Positions 24,408 through 33,745 of a stretch of DNA of 64,000 nt are shown one piece after another (within the stretch, counting starts at the first letter, position 1; the number at the start of each line of letters is the position of its first letter). The stretch spans positions 1 to 64,000 of the forward strand of contig NZ_CACRYJ010000017.1 of assembly GCF_902703175.1 (NCBI RefSeq). The letters run 5' to 3'. This DNA is from Occultella aeris (GTDB taxonomy: Bacteria > Actinomycetota > Actinomycetes > Actinomycetales > Beutenbergiaceae). Below the pieces are notes generated by a model. The model had not been told where the DNA came from and made no database searches. It was given only the letters and a program-made list of their open reading frames with translations. The translations under genes and the position numbers were made by a program.

Positions 24408-25181
24408 TCACTGGTGGGGGACCGGAATGCCTGCGGAGCGCAGCTTGGCCTCGGTGAGCGCGGTCAGCCGGGCAGAGTTCGACGCCTGGTCCTCCCCGTG
24501 GTGGTTGACCAGGCCGTACCTGGTGGAGTCCGCCCAGGGTTGCGGACCGGCGGGAATCTCCAGCAGCGCGGGGTTGGCGAGGTAGCGGTCGGCCATGGCG
24601 GAGGCGAGTTCCTCGAGGCGGGGGTCGTCCGGCTCCCACGCCTCTGCCTCCAGGGCGCGCTTGGTCAGGTCGACGTACTCGGGGTCATCGAGCAACGTCT
24701 CGAACGGCGTCAGGAAAGCCTCGAACACGTCCGGCATCAGCGCCCGGGCCAGCACCAGGGCCTCCCGCTGGGCGGCCACATAGTCAGGACCGAAGCCGAG
24801 AGCGCGCATCCGGTCCAGGACTGCGCAGGCACGGTCCGGCAGCAGGGCCCGGTCACCGTCGGCGAGCCGGTACAGGGTGTCGCGGCGCGCCACCAGGTCC
24901 GCGATCCGATCGGTCAGCCGGCGTTCCACATCGGCCAGGGCTGCGGCGAACCGCTCAGCGTCTGCGTCGATCGGGGAGCCGATCTCGGCCAGCGGGACGC
25001 CCGCGGCGGCCATGGTCCGCACCTGGACCAGCCGCAGCAGCTCGGTCGAGCCGTACCGCCGGTACCCGGAGCTGTCGCGTCCGGGTTCGTCGACGAGCCC
25101 GTGCCGGTGGTAGTGCCGCACGGTCTTCACCGTGACGCCGGCGAACGCTGCCGCCTGTCCGATCGTGAGTCCACTGGTCAT
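24408..25181 (-). CDS. MerR-family transcriptional regulator
   Basis: A 257-residue regulator starting at ATG 25181 with GAGGG upstream on the minus strand. The N-terminus LTIGQAAAFAGVTVKTVRHYHRHGLV and GYRRYGSTELLRL is a standard MerR winged helix. A coiled-coil helix (DAERFAAALADVERRLTDRIADLVARR) gives dimerisation, and the last 120 residues form an effector domain with no metal-binding cysteine cluster. It follows the hydrolase gene by four bases and most likely controls that operon through the dyad at 26021-26041. Confidence 0.92.
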   Translation of the reverse strand: MTSGLTIGQAAAFAGVTVKTVRHYHRHGLVDEPGRDSSGYRRYGSTELLRLVQVRTMAAAGVPLAEIGSPIDADAERFAAALADVERRLTDRIADLVARRDTLYRLADGDRALLPDRACAVLDRMRALGFGPDYVAAQREALVLARALMPDVFEAFLTPFETLLDDPEYVDLTKRALEAEAWEPDDPRLEELASAMADRYLANPALLEIPAGPQPWADSTRYGLVNHHGEDQASNSARLTALTEAKLRSAGIPVPHQ

Positions 25182-25185
25182 GCCC

Positions 25186-26007
25186 TCAATGATCCCGCCG
25201 GTCGAGGGCGGCGACCTCCCGCACGGCCGCGGCCACGGCCGGGGAATCCTTGCGCAGGATGCTCCCGTGATTGCTGGTCACCTTCGCGCTCACCTTCAGC
25301 TGCGGGTTGCGGCCCAGCACCGGGTCGATGGCCTTGCGCATCTGTTCCTGCAGGTCGTCGCGGCTGCCCAGCGCCTCTCCGGAGGCGACGACGTACCGGA
25401 CCGGCACCGTCATGCCGTCGAGAACCGGTTCGAGAGCTGCGTGGAGCTGGTGGGACTCGATGGCCAGCTCAGCATGCAGCTCCGCGGAGAACCGCGCCGC
25501 CAGGCCCAGCGGGCGCACCAGCGGCATCATCGGCTTCATCCGCCGGAACACCTTCCGGATCTCGTCGTGGCCGGCCTCGTCGGTCCAGCCGACCGGGTAC
25601 GGGCCGTCGACTCCGACGACGCCAATGGCGCGGTCCGGGTTCCGGCTCGCCCAGTGCACCCCCAGCAGGGCCCCGTAGGACCAGCCCACCAGCAGCGCCC
25701 GCTCCACCCCCCGCGCGTCGAGGACGGCATCGATGTCACGGACGCACGCCTCGAACGAGTAGTCCGCCGATCTCTTCGATCGCCCGCGGGCCCGTTCGTC
25801 GAAGGTGATGTGCCGCAGGCCCGGCCCGAGGTCGGCGACGACGCGGCGCCAGTGCCGCTGGGAGGCGTACGCGCCGTTGAGGTAGACCACGGGGATGCCG
25901 GGACCGCCGGTGTCGGTGACGGCCAGGGCCGTGTCCTCGACCGGCACCATACCGGTCCAGGTCGAACGTGCCGATTCGCTGGTTTCTGAGGTGTGTGTGG
26001 TGTTCAT
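25186..26007 (-). CDS. Alpha/beta-fold hydrolase
   Basis: A 273-residue hydrolase starting at ATG 26007. It shows VVYLNGAYASQRHW (oxyanion region), ITFDERARGRS, the nucleophile elbow GWSYGAL, an acid in the VVGVDGPYP and later segments, and the catalytic His in SNHGSIL. It is probably cytoplasmic and may detoxify the compound sensed by the MerR protein encoded immediately downstream. The promoter position suggests a leaderless mRNA. The substrate is unknown. Confidence 0.88.
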   Translation of the reverse strand: MNTTHTSETSESARSTWTGMVPVEDTALAVTDTGGPGIPVVYLNGAYASQRHWRRVVADLGPGLRHITFDERARGRSKRSADYSFEACVRDIDAVLDARGVERALLVGWSYGALLGVHWASRNPDRAIGVVGVDGPYPVGWTDEAGHDEIRKVFRRMKPMMPLVRPLGLAARFSAELHAELAIESHQLHAALEPVLDGMTVPVRYVVASGEALGSRDDLQEQMRKAIDPVLGRNPQLKVSAKVTSNHGSILRKDSPAVAAAVREVAALDRRDH

Positions 26008-26013
26008 GCCGTC

Positions 26014-26044
26014 AGCGTGCACCCTGACCTTAGGTCAAGGTCAA
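26014..26044 (-). promoter_or_regulatory. MerR-type promoter with 19-base spacer and dyad operator
   Basis: On the minus strand, -35 TTGACC (26044-26039) and a weak -10 CACGCT (26019-26014) are 19 bases apart, the long spacing that MerR proteins correct by twisting DNA. Within it lies the dyad ACCCTGACC-TTA-GGTCAAGGT (26021-26041, eight of nine pairs). The predicted start falls at about 26007, the hydrolase ATG. Confidence 0.65.
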
Positions 26045-26221
26045 CACCGCGGTGCCGATCGAATCCGGCATGGGTCCGGCGGTGGACGTCGTCCTCCGGA
26101 GGGACGACGCGTCCCCTGCACCGATATCGCCTGCCGGGAGGTCGAGGCAACTGCGGCGGTGTCCGTAGCGTCGTTGACGGATGGGCCAAGCGGGTCCGAT
26201 CCGTCGACGACAGGAGTGCAG

Positions 26222-26992
26222 ATGATCGAGGTGGCGTCGCTGACGAAGCGCTACGGGACCACCACGGCCGTGGACGGGCTGACCTTCACGGCGCGTTCGG
26301 GGACCGTGACCGGCTTCCTCGGCCCGAACGGTGCCGGGAAGTCGACCACCATGCGGGTCGTCGTAGGGCTCGAGCGTCCGACCTCGGGCACCGCGACGGT
26401 GGACGGCCGGCACTACGCCGATCTGGCCGCACCGCTGCACGCCGTCGGTGTCATGCTCGACGCCCGCTCCGTGCATCCGGGGCGGACGGCCTTCCGGCAC
26501 CTGCTTGCGCAGGCCCAAACCCACGGCATCTCCCGCAACCGTGTCCACGAGGTGATCGGAATGACCGGACTGGAGTCCGTGGCGGGCCGGCGGGCCGGGA
26601 CCTTCTCGCTCGGCATGGGGCAGCGGCTCGGGATCGCCGGTGCGCTGCTCGGCGATCCGGGAACGCTGATCCTCGACGAGCCGGTGAACGGGCTCGACCC
26701 CGACGGCGTCCTCTGGGTCCGCCGGCTCGTGCGCGAGCTCGCGGACGAGGGGCGGACCGTCCTGCTCTCCTCCCACCTCATGCACGAGCTCGCCCTGTGC
26801 GCCGACCGGGTCGTCATCATCGGGAAGGGCCGACTGCTCGCCGACGCCTCGGTCCAGGAGATCATCGACGGTTCCGCGGGTGCGGCCTCGCTCGAGGACG
26901 CCTACCTGCAACTCACCGCCGACTCCGTGCAGTACCGCGGCCGCAGCGCCGAGGACTCCGCGACGCTCCCGAGCACTGGGAGCACCCGATGA
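26222..26992 (+). CDS. ABC transporter ATP-binding protein
   Basis: A 256-residue ATPase starting at ATG 26222 after AGGAG. It has Walker A (GPNGAGKST, about residues 34-42), the Q-loop region, the signature FSLGMGQRLGIAGALL, Walker B (LILDEPVNGLDP) and the switch His in LSSHLMHEL. Sequence order matches the drug- or peptide-exporting CcmA/BcrA-like group with ABC-2 permeases. Its stop overlaps the first permease by ATGA. The substrate could be an antibiotic or a membrane-active peptide; control by the two-component system downstream is likely. Confidence 0.93.
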   Translation: MIEVASLTKRYGTTTAVDGLTFTARSGTVTGFLGPNGAGKSTTMRVVVGLERPTSGTATVDGRHYADLAAPLHAVGVMLDARSVHPGRTAFRHLLAQAQTHGISRNRVHEVIGMTGLESVAGRRAGTFSLGMGQRLGIAGALLGDPGTLILDEPVNGLDPDGVLWVRRLVRELADEGRTVLLSSHLMHELALCADRVVIIGKGRLLADASVQEIIDGSAGAASLEDAYLQLTADSVQYRGRSAEDSATLPSTGSTR

Positions 26993-27867
26993 GCGCCCCC
27001 GCAGCATCCTCCTCCACACAGGTTGCCTCTCGTCGGCCCACGGCCGGGCGCGGGCCGACCTTCGGCCGCGTCCTCGCCTCGGAGTGGACCAAGCTGACGA
27101 GCCTGCGGTCCTCGTACCTGCTCGGCGCCGTCGCGGTCGTGGTCTCCGGGGCCCTCACCTACCTGTCGGCGAACGCGTCATCGGTGGACCCGGGATTCGA
27201 CCCGCTCGGCTCCCTCACCTCCGGCCTGGTGCTCGCGCCGCTGGGGCTCATGATCCTCGGGGTCCTCGTGGGGACGGGAGAGTTCAGCACCGGCACCTTC
27301 CGCTCCACCTTCACGGCGGTCCCCCGGCGGCTGCCGGTCCTCGCCGCGCAGGTCGTGGCCACGGCCGGGTTCGCGCTCGTGACAGCACTCGTCGCCGTCG
27401 GCGCCGCCGTGCTCGGCATCGTGCCTGCCGCGAGTTCGCGAGGGCTCGCCGTGGACCTGACGGGCGACGGGACCCCGCTGGTCCTCGCCGGGATGACGCT
27501 CTACCTCGTCGGCATGGCGCTGTTCGGACTGGCTGTCGGGGCGCTCCTGCGCCACTCCGCCCGCGCCGTCGTCACCGCCATCGCCGTGACCCTGGTGCTG
27601 CCGATCGTGCTGATGCTCGCAACCGACCTCTCGACCGACCCGATGGCCCCGGTCGAGTCGGGCCCGCCGCCTGCCGCGGCCGTGGTCAACACCATCGTCA
27701 CGCTGCTACCCAGCGGCGCCGGATCGCTCCTGACCACCCCGGACATCGGTGCCGTCGAAGGCGCTCCGGACCTGGGTCCATGGGGCGGGGGCGCCGTCCT
27801 CGGCGCCTGGATCCTGGTACCGCTCGCCGGGGCCGCGGTCCGGCTGCGTACCCGGGACGCGACATGA
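26989..27867 (+). CDS. ABC-2-type permease
   Basis: A 292-residue membrane protein starting at ATG 26989. An N-terminal cytoplasmic segment with FGRVLASEWTKLTSLRSSYLLG leads into six predicted spans. The GEFSTGTFRSTFTAVPRR loop is characteristic of the ABC-2 permeases that pair with BcrA-type ATPases. It shares this loop almost word for word with the next protein, so the two look like tandem duplicates that form a heterodimer. Confidence 0.9.
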   Translation: MSAPAASSSTQVASRRPTAGRGPTFGRVLASEWTKLTSLRSSYLLGAVAVVVSGALTYLSANASSVDPGFDPLGSLTSGLVLAPLGLMILGVLVGTGEFSTGTFRSTFTAVPRRLPVLAAQVVATAGFALVTALVAVGAAVLGIVPAASSRGLAVDLTGDGTPLVLAGMTLYLVGMALFGLAVGALLRHSARAVVTAIAVTLVLPIVLMLATDLSTDPMAPVESGPPPAAAVVNTIVTLLPSGAGSLLTTPDIGAVEGAPDLGPWGGGAVLGAWILVPLAGAAVRLRTRDAT

Positions 27868-28667
27868 CGGTGGCGGCGCCGACGCGGCCCGGGGTCACGT
27901 TCGCCCGGGTCCTGACCGCGGAGTGGACCAAGGTCCTCAGCGTGCACTCGACCCTCTGGACCGTGGTCGGCACCATCCTGGCGGCGGCCTCGCTCGCGTT
28001 CGCGCTGGGCCTGTTCGTCCGGCCGGGCTCCGGCCAGTCCGGTGCCTCGCTCATCGTCTCCGGGTACCTGCTCGCCCAGCTCGGGACGCTGGTCCTGGGT
28101 GTGTTGGTGGGGACCGGCGAGTACAGCGTCGGCACGTTCCGGGTCACCTTCACCGCCGTGCCCCGGCGCCTGCCGGTACTCCTGGCGCAGGCGCTGATCA
28201 CGGTGGTGGTCGCGTTCGTGACCGCGGTCGGCGCCCTCCTCGCCTCGTTCCTGGTGACGATCGCTCACCGTGACGCCGGTGGGCTCACGGTCGACCTCAC
28301 CGACGCTCAGACCGTTCGCGTCCTGGTGGGCTACGTGTGCTTCCTGGTCGGTGTCGCCCTGGTCGGGCTGGGCGTCGGGGCCCTGCTGCGCCGTCCGACG
28401 GCGGCGCTCGTCACGGGCGTGCTGGTGCTGGTCGTCTTCGATCACCTGCTCGCGGTGAACCCGGGACGCGTGACCGACACGATCCGCGCCCTGCTGCCGG
28501 GTGCCGGAGCACGCCTGACCATGGACGACGCCGCCCTCACCGCCCTGGACGCGACGACCCTGGGGCCGCAGCTCGGCCCGTGGGGCGGCGGGGTCGTCCT
28601 CGTGCTCTGGGTCGCCGGCCTGCTCATCGCCGCGGGCTATCGGCTCCGCCGCCACGACCTTGCCTGA
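27864..28667 (+). CDS. ABC-2-type permease, paralogue of the preceding one
   Basis: A 267-residue membrane protein starting at ATG 27864 (ATGA overlap). It repeats the plan of its neighbour: FARVLTAEWTKVLSVHSTLWT, then GEYSVGTFRVTFTAVPRRLPVL, a mid-protein Gly/Leu-rich span pair, and the PWGGGVVLVLW last span. It completes an ATPase-permease-permease exporter. Confidence 0.9.
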   Translation: MTVAAPTRPGVTFARVLTAEWTKVLSVHSTLWTVVGTILAAASLAFALGLFVRPGSGQSGASLIVSGYLLAQLGTLVLGVLVGTGEYSVGTFRVTFTAVPRRLPVLLAQALITVVVAFVTAVGALLASFLVTIAHRDAGGLTVDLTDAQTVRVLVGYVCFLVGVALVGLGVGALLRRPTAALVTGVLVLVVFDHLLAVNPGRVTDTIRALLPGAGARLTMDDAALTALDATTLGPQLGPWGGGVVLVLWVAGLLIAAGYRLRRHDLA

Positions 28668-28724
28668 GCGTCGAGTGGGCCCGCAGGACCCGAGGCGCCG
28701 GCGAAACAATGGGAGAGTGACCAC

Positions 28725-30131
28725 GTGAGGACGTCGCGGGTCGACCCACGCTCCGAGCGTGCAGCGGGCTCAGCACTGCCGTTGACCGAGACGCAGGTCC
28801 AGCGGCGCGGGCCGGTCGGGCGCGTGTTCGCCGCGCACCCCCGGATCGCCGACGTCTGCCTCGTCGTGTCCGTGCTCCTGCTCGGGACCGTCACGGCGCT
28901 GCTGGTGGCGCTGACCATCCAGGGGGCGACGGGCCTGGGCATGTACCTGCCGGACGCGCACGTGGCCTGGCTGGTCCCGGCGGGCACGTTCGCTGGTGCC
29001 GTTCAAGGCGCCGCACTACTGATCGCCCGGCGAGCACGGCCGCTGACCATCACGGTGGCGTTGACCATGGTGGCCGTCGTCTCACTCGTCACGGTCGGTG
29101 TCCTGGGCGTTCTGGGCGTGTGCCTGGCGTGCGCGCTCCACAACGTCGCGCTGCGACACTCGGCTCGAACCACCTGGCTCACCTGTGCGGCCGTGTTCGT
29201 CACGGTCGCGCTTGCGCTGCTGTGGTGGCAGGACATCGGGCTGGCCGAGATCCTCCTCTGGAGCGACCCGATCGTGATACCGGACGGTGACCCGGGTCGT
29301 CAGCTCACCGAACCGCCGTACTCCGCGGGCCGCCGGTCGGCGTCAATCTCCCTGCTCCTCGCGCTCCTGCTGCTGGGGGTGGCGACCGGCTCGGCGGCGC
29401 GGGCCCGCCGCGCGCACGCCCAGGGCCTCGTCGAACGGTACGAGGCGATGGCCCGGGACCGGGACAACAGTGCCGCGCTCGCCCGCGCCTCCGAGCGCGC
29501 GCGCATCGCCCGGGAGATGCACGACGTCGTCGCGCACAGCGTCTCGGTGATGGTCGCACTGTCCGACGGTGCGGGCGCCGCGCTCGACCGTGCCCCGGAC
29601 AGCTCGCGGGAGGCCCTGCGTGAACTCTCGAACACCGGCCGCACGGCCCTGTCGGACATGCAGCGCGTCCTCGGCGCCCTCGACCCCGACAGCGCCGGCG
29701 GCGCCGACGGCAGCGACGACCGACCTGCGCCCGTCGAGACCGACCTGGCCACCGCCGTCGAGCGCTTCCGCGTGGCCGGGCTGCCCGTGACCGCGACCGG
29801 ACTCGACAGCCCTCTGCCCGAGGACACGTCGTTGCGGCTGGCGGTGGTGCGCATCGTCACCGAGAGCCTGACGAACGTGCTCCGGCACGCCCCGGGCGCC
29901 TCGTCGGTCCGGGTCTCGGTCCGGCGCAGCGGCTCGGCGGTCGAGGTGGAGGTGCTCGACTCCGGTGGCACCCGGCCGGGCACCGGCGGTGGGACCGGCC
30001 GGGGCATCGTCGGCATCCGCGAGCGCGCCGCGCTTCTCGGCGGCCGGGCCGAGGTCGGCCCGCTGCCGGACGGCGGCTGGCGCGTGCACGTCGTGCTGCC
30101 GTGGGACCGGGCCGACGAGGTCATCCGATGA
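28725..30131 (+). CDS. Two-component sensor histidine kinase (NarX/DesK-like)
   Basis: A 468-residue kinase starting at GTG 28725 with GGGAGAG upstream. About five membrane spans in the first 220 residues with little extracellular sequence suggest sensing within the membrane. The HisKA_3 phosphoacceptor is His266 in REMHDVVAHS. The ATP-binding part keeps LRIVTESLTNVLRHA-like ESLTNVLRHAPG (N box) and GRGIVGIRERAALLGG (G box). It is coupled to the response regulator by ATGA. In position it should govern the ABC exporter genes just upstream. Confidence 0.93.
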   Translation: MRTSRVDPRSERAAGSALPLTETQVQRRGPVGRVFAAHPRIADVCLVVSVLLLGTVTALLVALTIQGATGLGMYLPDAHVAWLVPAGTFAGAVQGAALLIARRARPLTITVALTMVAVVSLVTVGVLGVLGVCLACALHNVALRHSARTTWLTCAAVFVTVALALLWWQDIGLAEILLWSDPIVIPDGDPGRQLTEPPYSAGRRSASISLLLALLLLGVATGSAARARRAHAQGLVERYEAMARDRDNSAALARASERARIAREMHDVVAHSVSVMVALSDGAGAALDRAPDSSREALRELSNTGRTALSDMQRVLGALDPDSAGGADGSDDRPAPVETDLATAVERFRVAGLPVTATGLDSPLPEDTSLRLAVVRIVTESLTNVLRHAPGASSVRVSVRRSGSAVEVEVLDSGGTRPGTGGGTGRGIVGIRERAALLGGRAEVGPLPDGGWRVHVVLPWDRADEVIR

Positions 30132-30808
30132 CGACCGTGTTGCTCGTCGACGATCAGGCCCTGCTACGGATGGGCTTCCGCCTCGTGATCGAGACCGAGC
30201 CCGACCTCGAGGTGGTCGGCGAGGCATCGGACGGCCTGGCTGCCCTCGAGCAGGTCGCGGCCCTCGCGCCCGACGTCGTGCTGATGGACATCCGGATGCC
30301 GGGCATGGACGGCATCGAGGCCACCCGCCGGCTCGCCGTGGAGCACCCGTCGACGCAGGTGCTCGTGCTGACCACGTTCGACGTCGACGAGTTGGCGTTC
30401 GCGGCGCTGCGGTCGGGTGCCAGCGGCTTCCTGCTGAAGAACGCCCGGCCGGACGAACTCGTCGAGGGGATCCGCACGGTGGCGTCGGGGAGCTCGGTCG
30501 TCGCCCCGCGGGTCCTGCGTCGCATGCTCGACCTGTTCGCCGCGCACCTGCCGGCCGGCGCTGACGCGAAGCGTGCCGACGGCGAGCTCGATCCGCGTCT
30601 GCGCGAACTCACCCCACGCGAGCTCGACGTGCTGGGCTGCGTGGCGGAAGGACTGTCCAACGCCGAGATCGCCGAGCGGTTCGAGCTGTCGACCACCACG
30701 GTGAAGACGCACGTCGGACGGATCCTGGCAAAGCTCGGGGTTCGTGACCGGGTGCAGGCCGTGATCGCGGCCTACCAGTTCGGGCTGGTGGGCAGATCGA
30801 ACTCTTGA
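30128..30808 (+). CDS. Response regulator, NarL/LuxR type
   Basis: A 226-residue regulator starting at ATG 30128. The receiver domain has the acidic pocket (VDDQ), the phosphorylated Asp54 (VLMDIRMPGMDG), Thr in LTTFDVDE and Lys in FLLKNARPDEL. The C-terminal LuxR helix-turn-helix reads LTPRELDVLGCVAEGLSNAEIAERFELS and VKTHVGRIL. It is the output partner of the overlapping kinase. Confidence 0.94.
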   Translation: MTTVLLVDDQALLRMGFRLVIETEPDLEVVGEASDGLAALEQVAALAPDVVLMDIRMPGMDGIEATRRLAVEHPSTQVLVLTTFDVDELAFAALRSGASGFLLKNARPDELVEGIRTVASGSSVVAPRVLRRMLDLFAAHLPAGADAKRADGELDPRLRELTPRELDVLGCVAEGLSNAEIAERFELSTTTVKTHVGRILAKLGVRDRVQAVIAAYQFGLVGRSNS

Positions 30809-30844
30809 GCGTGGTGCCGTCGAAGGGGTGGTGTAGGTGACCGC

Positions 30845-32608
30845 TCAGACCCGCGAGACGTGCACGGTCGTCACCAGGTCGGCCTCGACCCTCGGTTCGG
30901 CCACGGACAGGTCGACGTAGAAGACCGGGTGCTCGAAACTCCCGCGCCCGACGTCGAACGCCCCGACCTCGACCAGGAGCGTCGGGTCGTGCACCAGCTC
31001 GGCCGCGCCCCGCTCGCCCTGCACCAGGACCCGCCCGGGGCCGGCCACCTGCGGTCGGACCTGGCAGATGTGGCGCTGGGTGAGGCGCACCGGTGCCTGC
31101 GCGAGCACCTCGTCCCGCACGGTCACGCTCGCCCCCGCTCGGGCCACCGTCCGGACCAGGCGGGTCAGAGCCGGGTGCGGGTAGGCCGAGGTGAGGTCGA
31201 CCACGAGACGCTCGCCTTCGCCGTCGGACTCCGCCGCGAGTACCTCGGCCCGGGCGCGGGCCCCGTCCTGCTGCCGGACGCCGTCGAGCAGCGGGACCGG
31301 GTGGCCGTGGGACCCGGCGGCCGGGTTGTCGTAGCGCTGCGGGCCGAAGTACTCACGGTCGTAGATGCCGCGGCCCGCGTCACCGAGCAGCGGTTCGCCG
31401 TCGAGAGCGATCGCGAACGAGCCGAGATCGTTGTGGTTGTGGGGTTCGGCGTTGTCACCGGCGCGGGCGGCGAACCCGATCGGGCTCCGGGATCCCTGCG
31501 GAATCACCAGCCACTGGGCGTCCGGGTACCACAGCGGCCGTTCGGGGGTGTCGGCGAACGGGTCGTCGGCCAGGGCGGCCGGTAGCCGGCACAGTCCGTG
31601 CAGGGCGAGTGCCCATCGCCCGCACTCGTCGATCAGCGCCGTGTCCGCGACGCCGGGGTCGGGCCGGCCCACCTGCCCGTATCGCCGGGCGGTCGCCGCG
31701 ACCAGGCCAACACTCACCGTGTCGGTCGGGTGGGTGTCCGCGAACGGGACGACCACGCCACCGGTGAGGAACGCCCGGCTCGGCCAGCGTGCCGCCGCGG
31801 CGGCCCGCGGGGCCTCGCCCTCGGGGTCCGGGCCGATCGCGGCGTCCAGGGCCTCGGTCGCCAGCAGGTAGTAGCCGAAGCCGTAGTTCCAGTACCCGAA
31901 GCCCTCCACGCAGACGCCGTCGTCGCCGTACCCGTCGAGGGACCGGCGCAGGCTGGCCCGCAGTCGCGGGGCCATCGCGCGCACCCGGTCCTCCTCGCAC
32001 AGCTGCAGGGCGGCCAGGGCGACCGAACCGGCACACACCGCCGCCCAGTTGCTCGCGGCGTCCTCCCACCAGAACGTGTGGCTGGCGTAGGAGTCGAGGA
32101 CCCGCCTGCGCACGTGCTCGCGCGCCGAGGCAACCACCGCCTCCGGGAGCCGGCCGGCCAGCAGCGTCGTGATCTCCGCGAGCGCCGAACCGGTCTCCGC
32201 GGCGAACAGGTCGACCACCAGGCCGGGCGGCACCGTGGCCGCACCGGCCAGGTGGGCCGGCAGTGCCCACTGCGGCTCGGTGCAGATCGCCTCGATGGTG
32301 GCCGCCAGCTCGCCGACGTCCTCGGCCGGGTCCAGCAGCGCCGACAGCGCGAGCGCGGCCAGCCGCCGACGGCGCTGGAAGTACAGGTCGCCGTGGTGCG
32401 CACGGTCCCCGGTTCGTTCGTACTCGAGATAGACCGACGGCGGCAGCTCGCTGATCGGTTCGGCTCGCAGAGCCGTGGCGTGCGCACGCACGCCCTCGAC
32501 CTGGGGGATCGAGGCGGCGTGCGTCCGCAGGCGCGCCCATACCTCGCCGTCTGCGGCCGGGCCGAGCGCCCGTGCGGTCAGTGTTGCGTCCATGGCTGCT
32601 GATGTCAT
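30845..32608 (-). CDS. Heparinase II/III-like protein
   Basis: A 587-residue protein. ATG 32608 was chosen because GGAGG sits five bases upstream on the minus strand; ATG 32626 lacks such a site. The first 380 residues form an alpha/alpha toroid with FWWEDAASNWAAVCAGS and GDDGVCVEGFGYWNYGFGYY, then EPHNHNDLGSFAIALDGEPLLGD, the histidine/asparagine motif at the toroid-sandwich border of the heparinase II/III and alginate lyase families (PL12/15/17/21). The last 150 residues are a beta sandwich. There is no signal peptide, so it may act on imported acidic oligosaccharides. Whether it acts as a lyase or only binds sugar is unproven. Confidence 0.85.
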   Translation of the reverse strand: MTSAAMDATLTARALGPAADGEVWARLRTHAASIPQVEGVRAHATALRAEPISELPPSVYLEYERTGDRAHHGDLYFQRRRRLAALALSALLDPAEDVGELAATIEAICTEPQWALPAHLAGAATVPPGLVVDLFAAETGSALAEITTLLAGRLPEAVVASAREHVRRRVLDSYASHTFWWEDAASNWAAVCAGSVALAALQLCEEDRVRAMAPRLRASLRRSLDGYGDDGVCVEGFGYWNYGFGYYLLATEALDAAIGPDPEGEAPRAAAAARWPSRAFLTGGVVVPFADTHPTDTVSVGLVAATARRYGQVGRPDPGVADTALIDECGRWALALHGLCRLPAALADDPFADTPERPLWYPDAQWLVIPQGSRSPIGFAARAGDNAEPHNHNDLGSFAIALDGEPLLGDAGRGIYDREYFGPQRYDNPAAGSHGHPVPLLDGVRQQDGARARAEVLAAESDGEGERLVVDLTSAYPHPALTRLVRTVARAGASVTVRDEVLAQAPVRLTQRHICQVRPQVAGPGRVLVQGERGAAELVHDPTLLVEVGAFDVGRGSFEHPVFYVDLSVAEPRVEADLVTTVHVSRV

Positions 32609-32633
32609 GGGTTCCTCCGAAGTCATGGGCTAC

Positions 32634-33635
32634 TCAGGTCGATTCGCGTTGGATCACGTCGGCCGCGGGGAAGACGAGGTCGGTCGGAGCGGCCTCGCCC
32701 GCGATGCGGTCAAGCAGCAGGCGTCCGATCGCCCGGCCCTGAGCCAGGCCGTTGAGCGGGATCGAGGTCAGGGTCGGTGTGGTGAGCGAGGCGGCGTCGA
32801 TGTCGTCGACCCCCATCAGAGCGACCTGGCCCGGCACGTCGACGCCCTCGCGCATCAGTTCCGAGAGCGCCCCGAGGGCGACGATGTCGTTGGTCGCGAT
32901 GATCGCGTCCGGCGGTTCGGCCAGGCCCATGAGCGTCCGCACGCCCTCGGCGCCGGCCTCCTTCGTGACCTCGTTGTGCAGCACCAGCGCGGGTTCGACG
33001 GGCAGCCCCTTCGCGGCGCACACGTCCCGGTAGGCCTGGACCCGGCGGTGGCCGGGCCCCGACTCCTCACGGGTCGCGAGGAACGCGATCCGGCGATAGC
33101 CCCGCCCGATCAGATGCTCCGTGGCGTGCACACCGATGCCGTAGTCGTCGGTGGTGGCGGTGTCGAACCCTTCGCGCGCCCGCTCCCAGCCGCCGAGCCA
33201 CACCACGGGCATGCCCCTGGCGAGCACGTCCCTGAGCTCGTCCGGGTGGTCGTAGTGGCCGGAGAAGGCGATCGCGTCGACCCGGGTCAGGAGTCGGTCG
33301 ATCAGCGCGTGCTCGGAGCCGGCGTCCGCAGCGGAGTCGGTGACGAGGACGAAGTAGCCCTGATCGAGGACCGCCTGCTGCAGACCCCGGGCGATGTGCA
33401 TGTTGAACGGGTTGGTGATGTCCGGCACCACCAGCCCGAGCGTGAGGGAGCGTTGCGTACGCAGACTTCTCGCCAGCTCGTGCGGCCGGTAGCCGAGTTC
33501 GTCGATGGCTGCGCGTACACGCGCGGCCGCCTGCGCCGAGACGGGCCGGTTGCCGGTCAGGACGTGCGAGACCGTGGTCGGGCTGACCCCGGCCGCGCGA
33601 GCGACATCGAGATTACTCACTCGCTTGGTGGCCAT
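32634..33635 (-). CDS. LacI-family transcriptional regulator
   Basis: A 333-residue repressor starting at ATG 33635. The N-terminal SNLDVARAAGVSPTTVSHVLTGNRPVS is the LacI helix-turn-helix with hinge, and the rest is a periplasmic-binding-protein-like sugar domain (LGLVVPDITNPFNMHIARGLQQ; VGVDDIDAASLTTPTLTSI). It is the third gene of the GH92 cluster and precedes the heparinase-like gene by 25 bases. It likely controls this cluster in response to a sugar or sugar acid. Confidence 0.94.
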   Translation of the reverse strand: MATKRVSNLDVARAAGVSPTTVSHVLTGNRPVSAQAAARVRAAIDELGYRPHELARSLRTQRSLTLGLVVPDITNPFNMHIARGLQQAVLDQGYFVLVTDSAADAGSEHALIDRLLTRVDAIAFSGHYDHPDELRDVLARGMPVVWLGGWERAREGFDTATTDDYGIGVHATEHLIGRGYRRIAFLATREESGPGHRRVQAYRDVCAAKGLPVEPALVLHNEVTKEAGAEGVRTLMGLAEPPDAIIATNDIVALGALSELMREGVDVPGQVALMGVDDIDAASLTTPTLTSIPLNGLAQGRAIGRLLLDRIAGEAAPTDLVFPAADVIQREST

Positions 33636-33745
33636 CGCAGCTCTCCCACCACGTCAGCGACCCGAGGTCGGCGACGCTCGGCGACGCCCGCCGGGGCGAG
33701 CACGTCGAGGGCGCCGTGGCCGGGGTGCACGAGCGGGGAACGACC

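Noticed and set aside
30809-30844. Terminator between the convergent response regulator and heparinase-like genes
   Set aside because: No stable inverted repeat is visible in the 36 bases.
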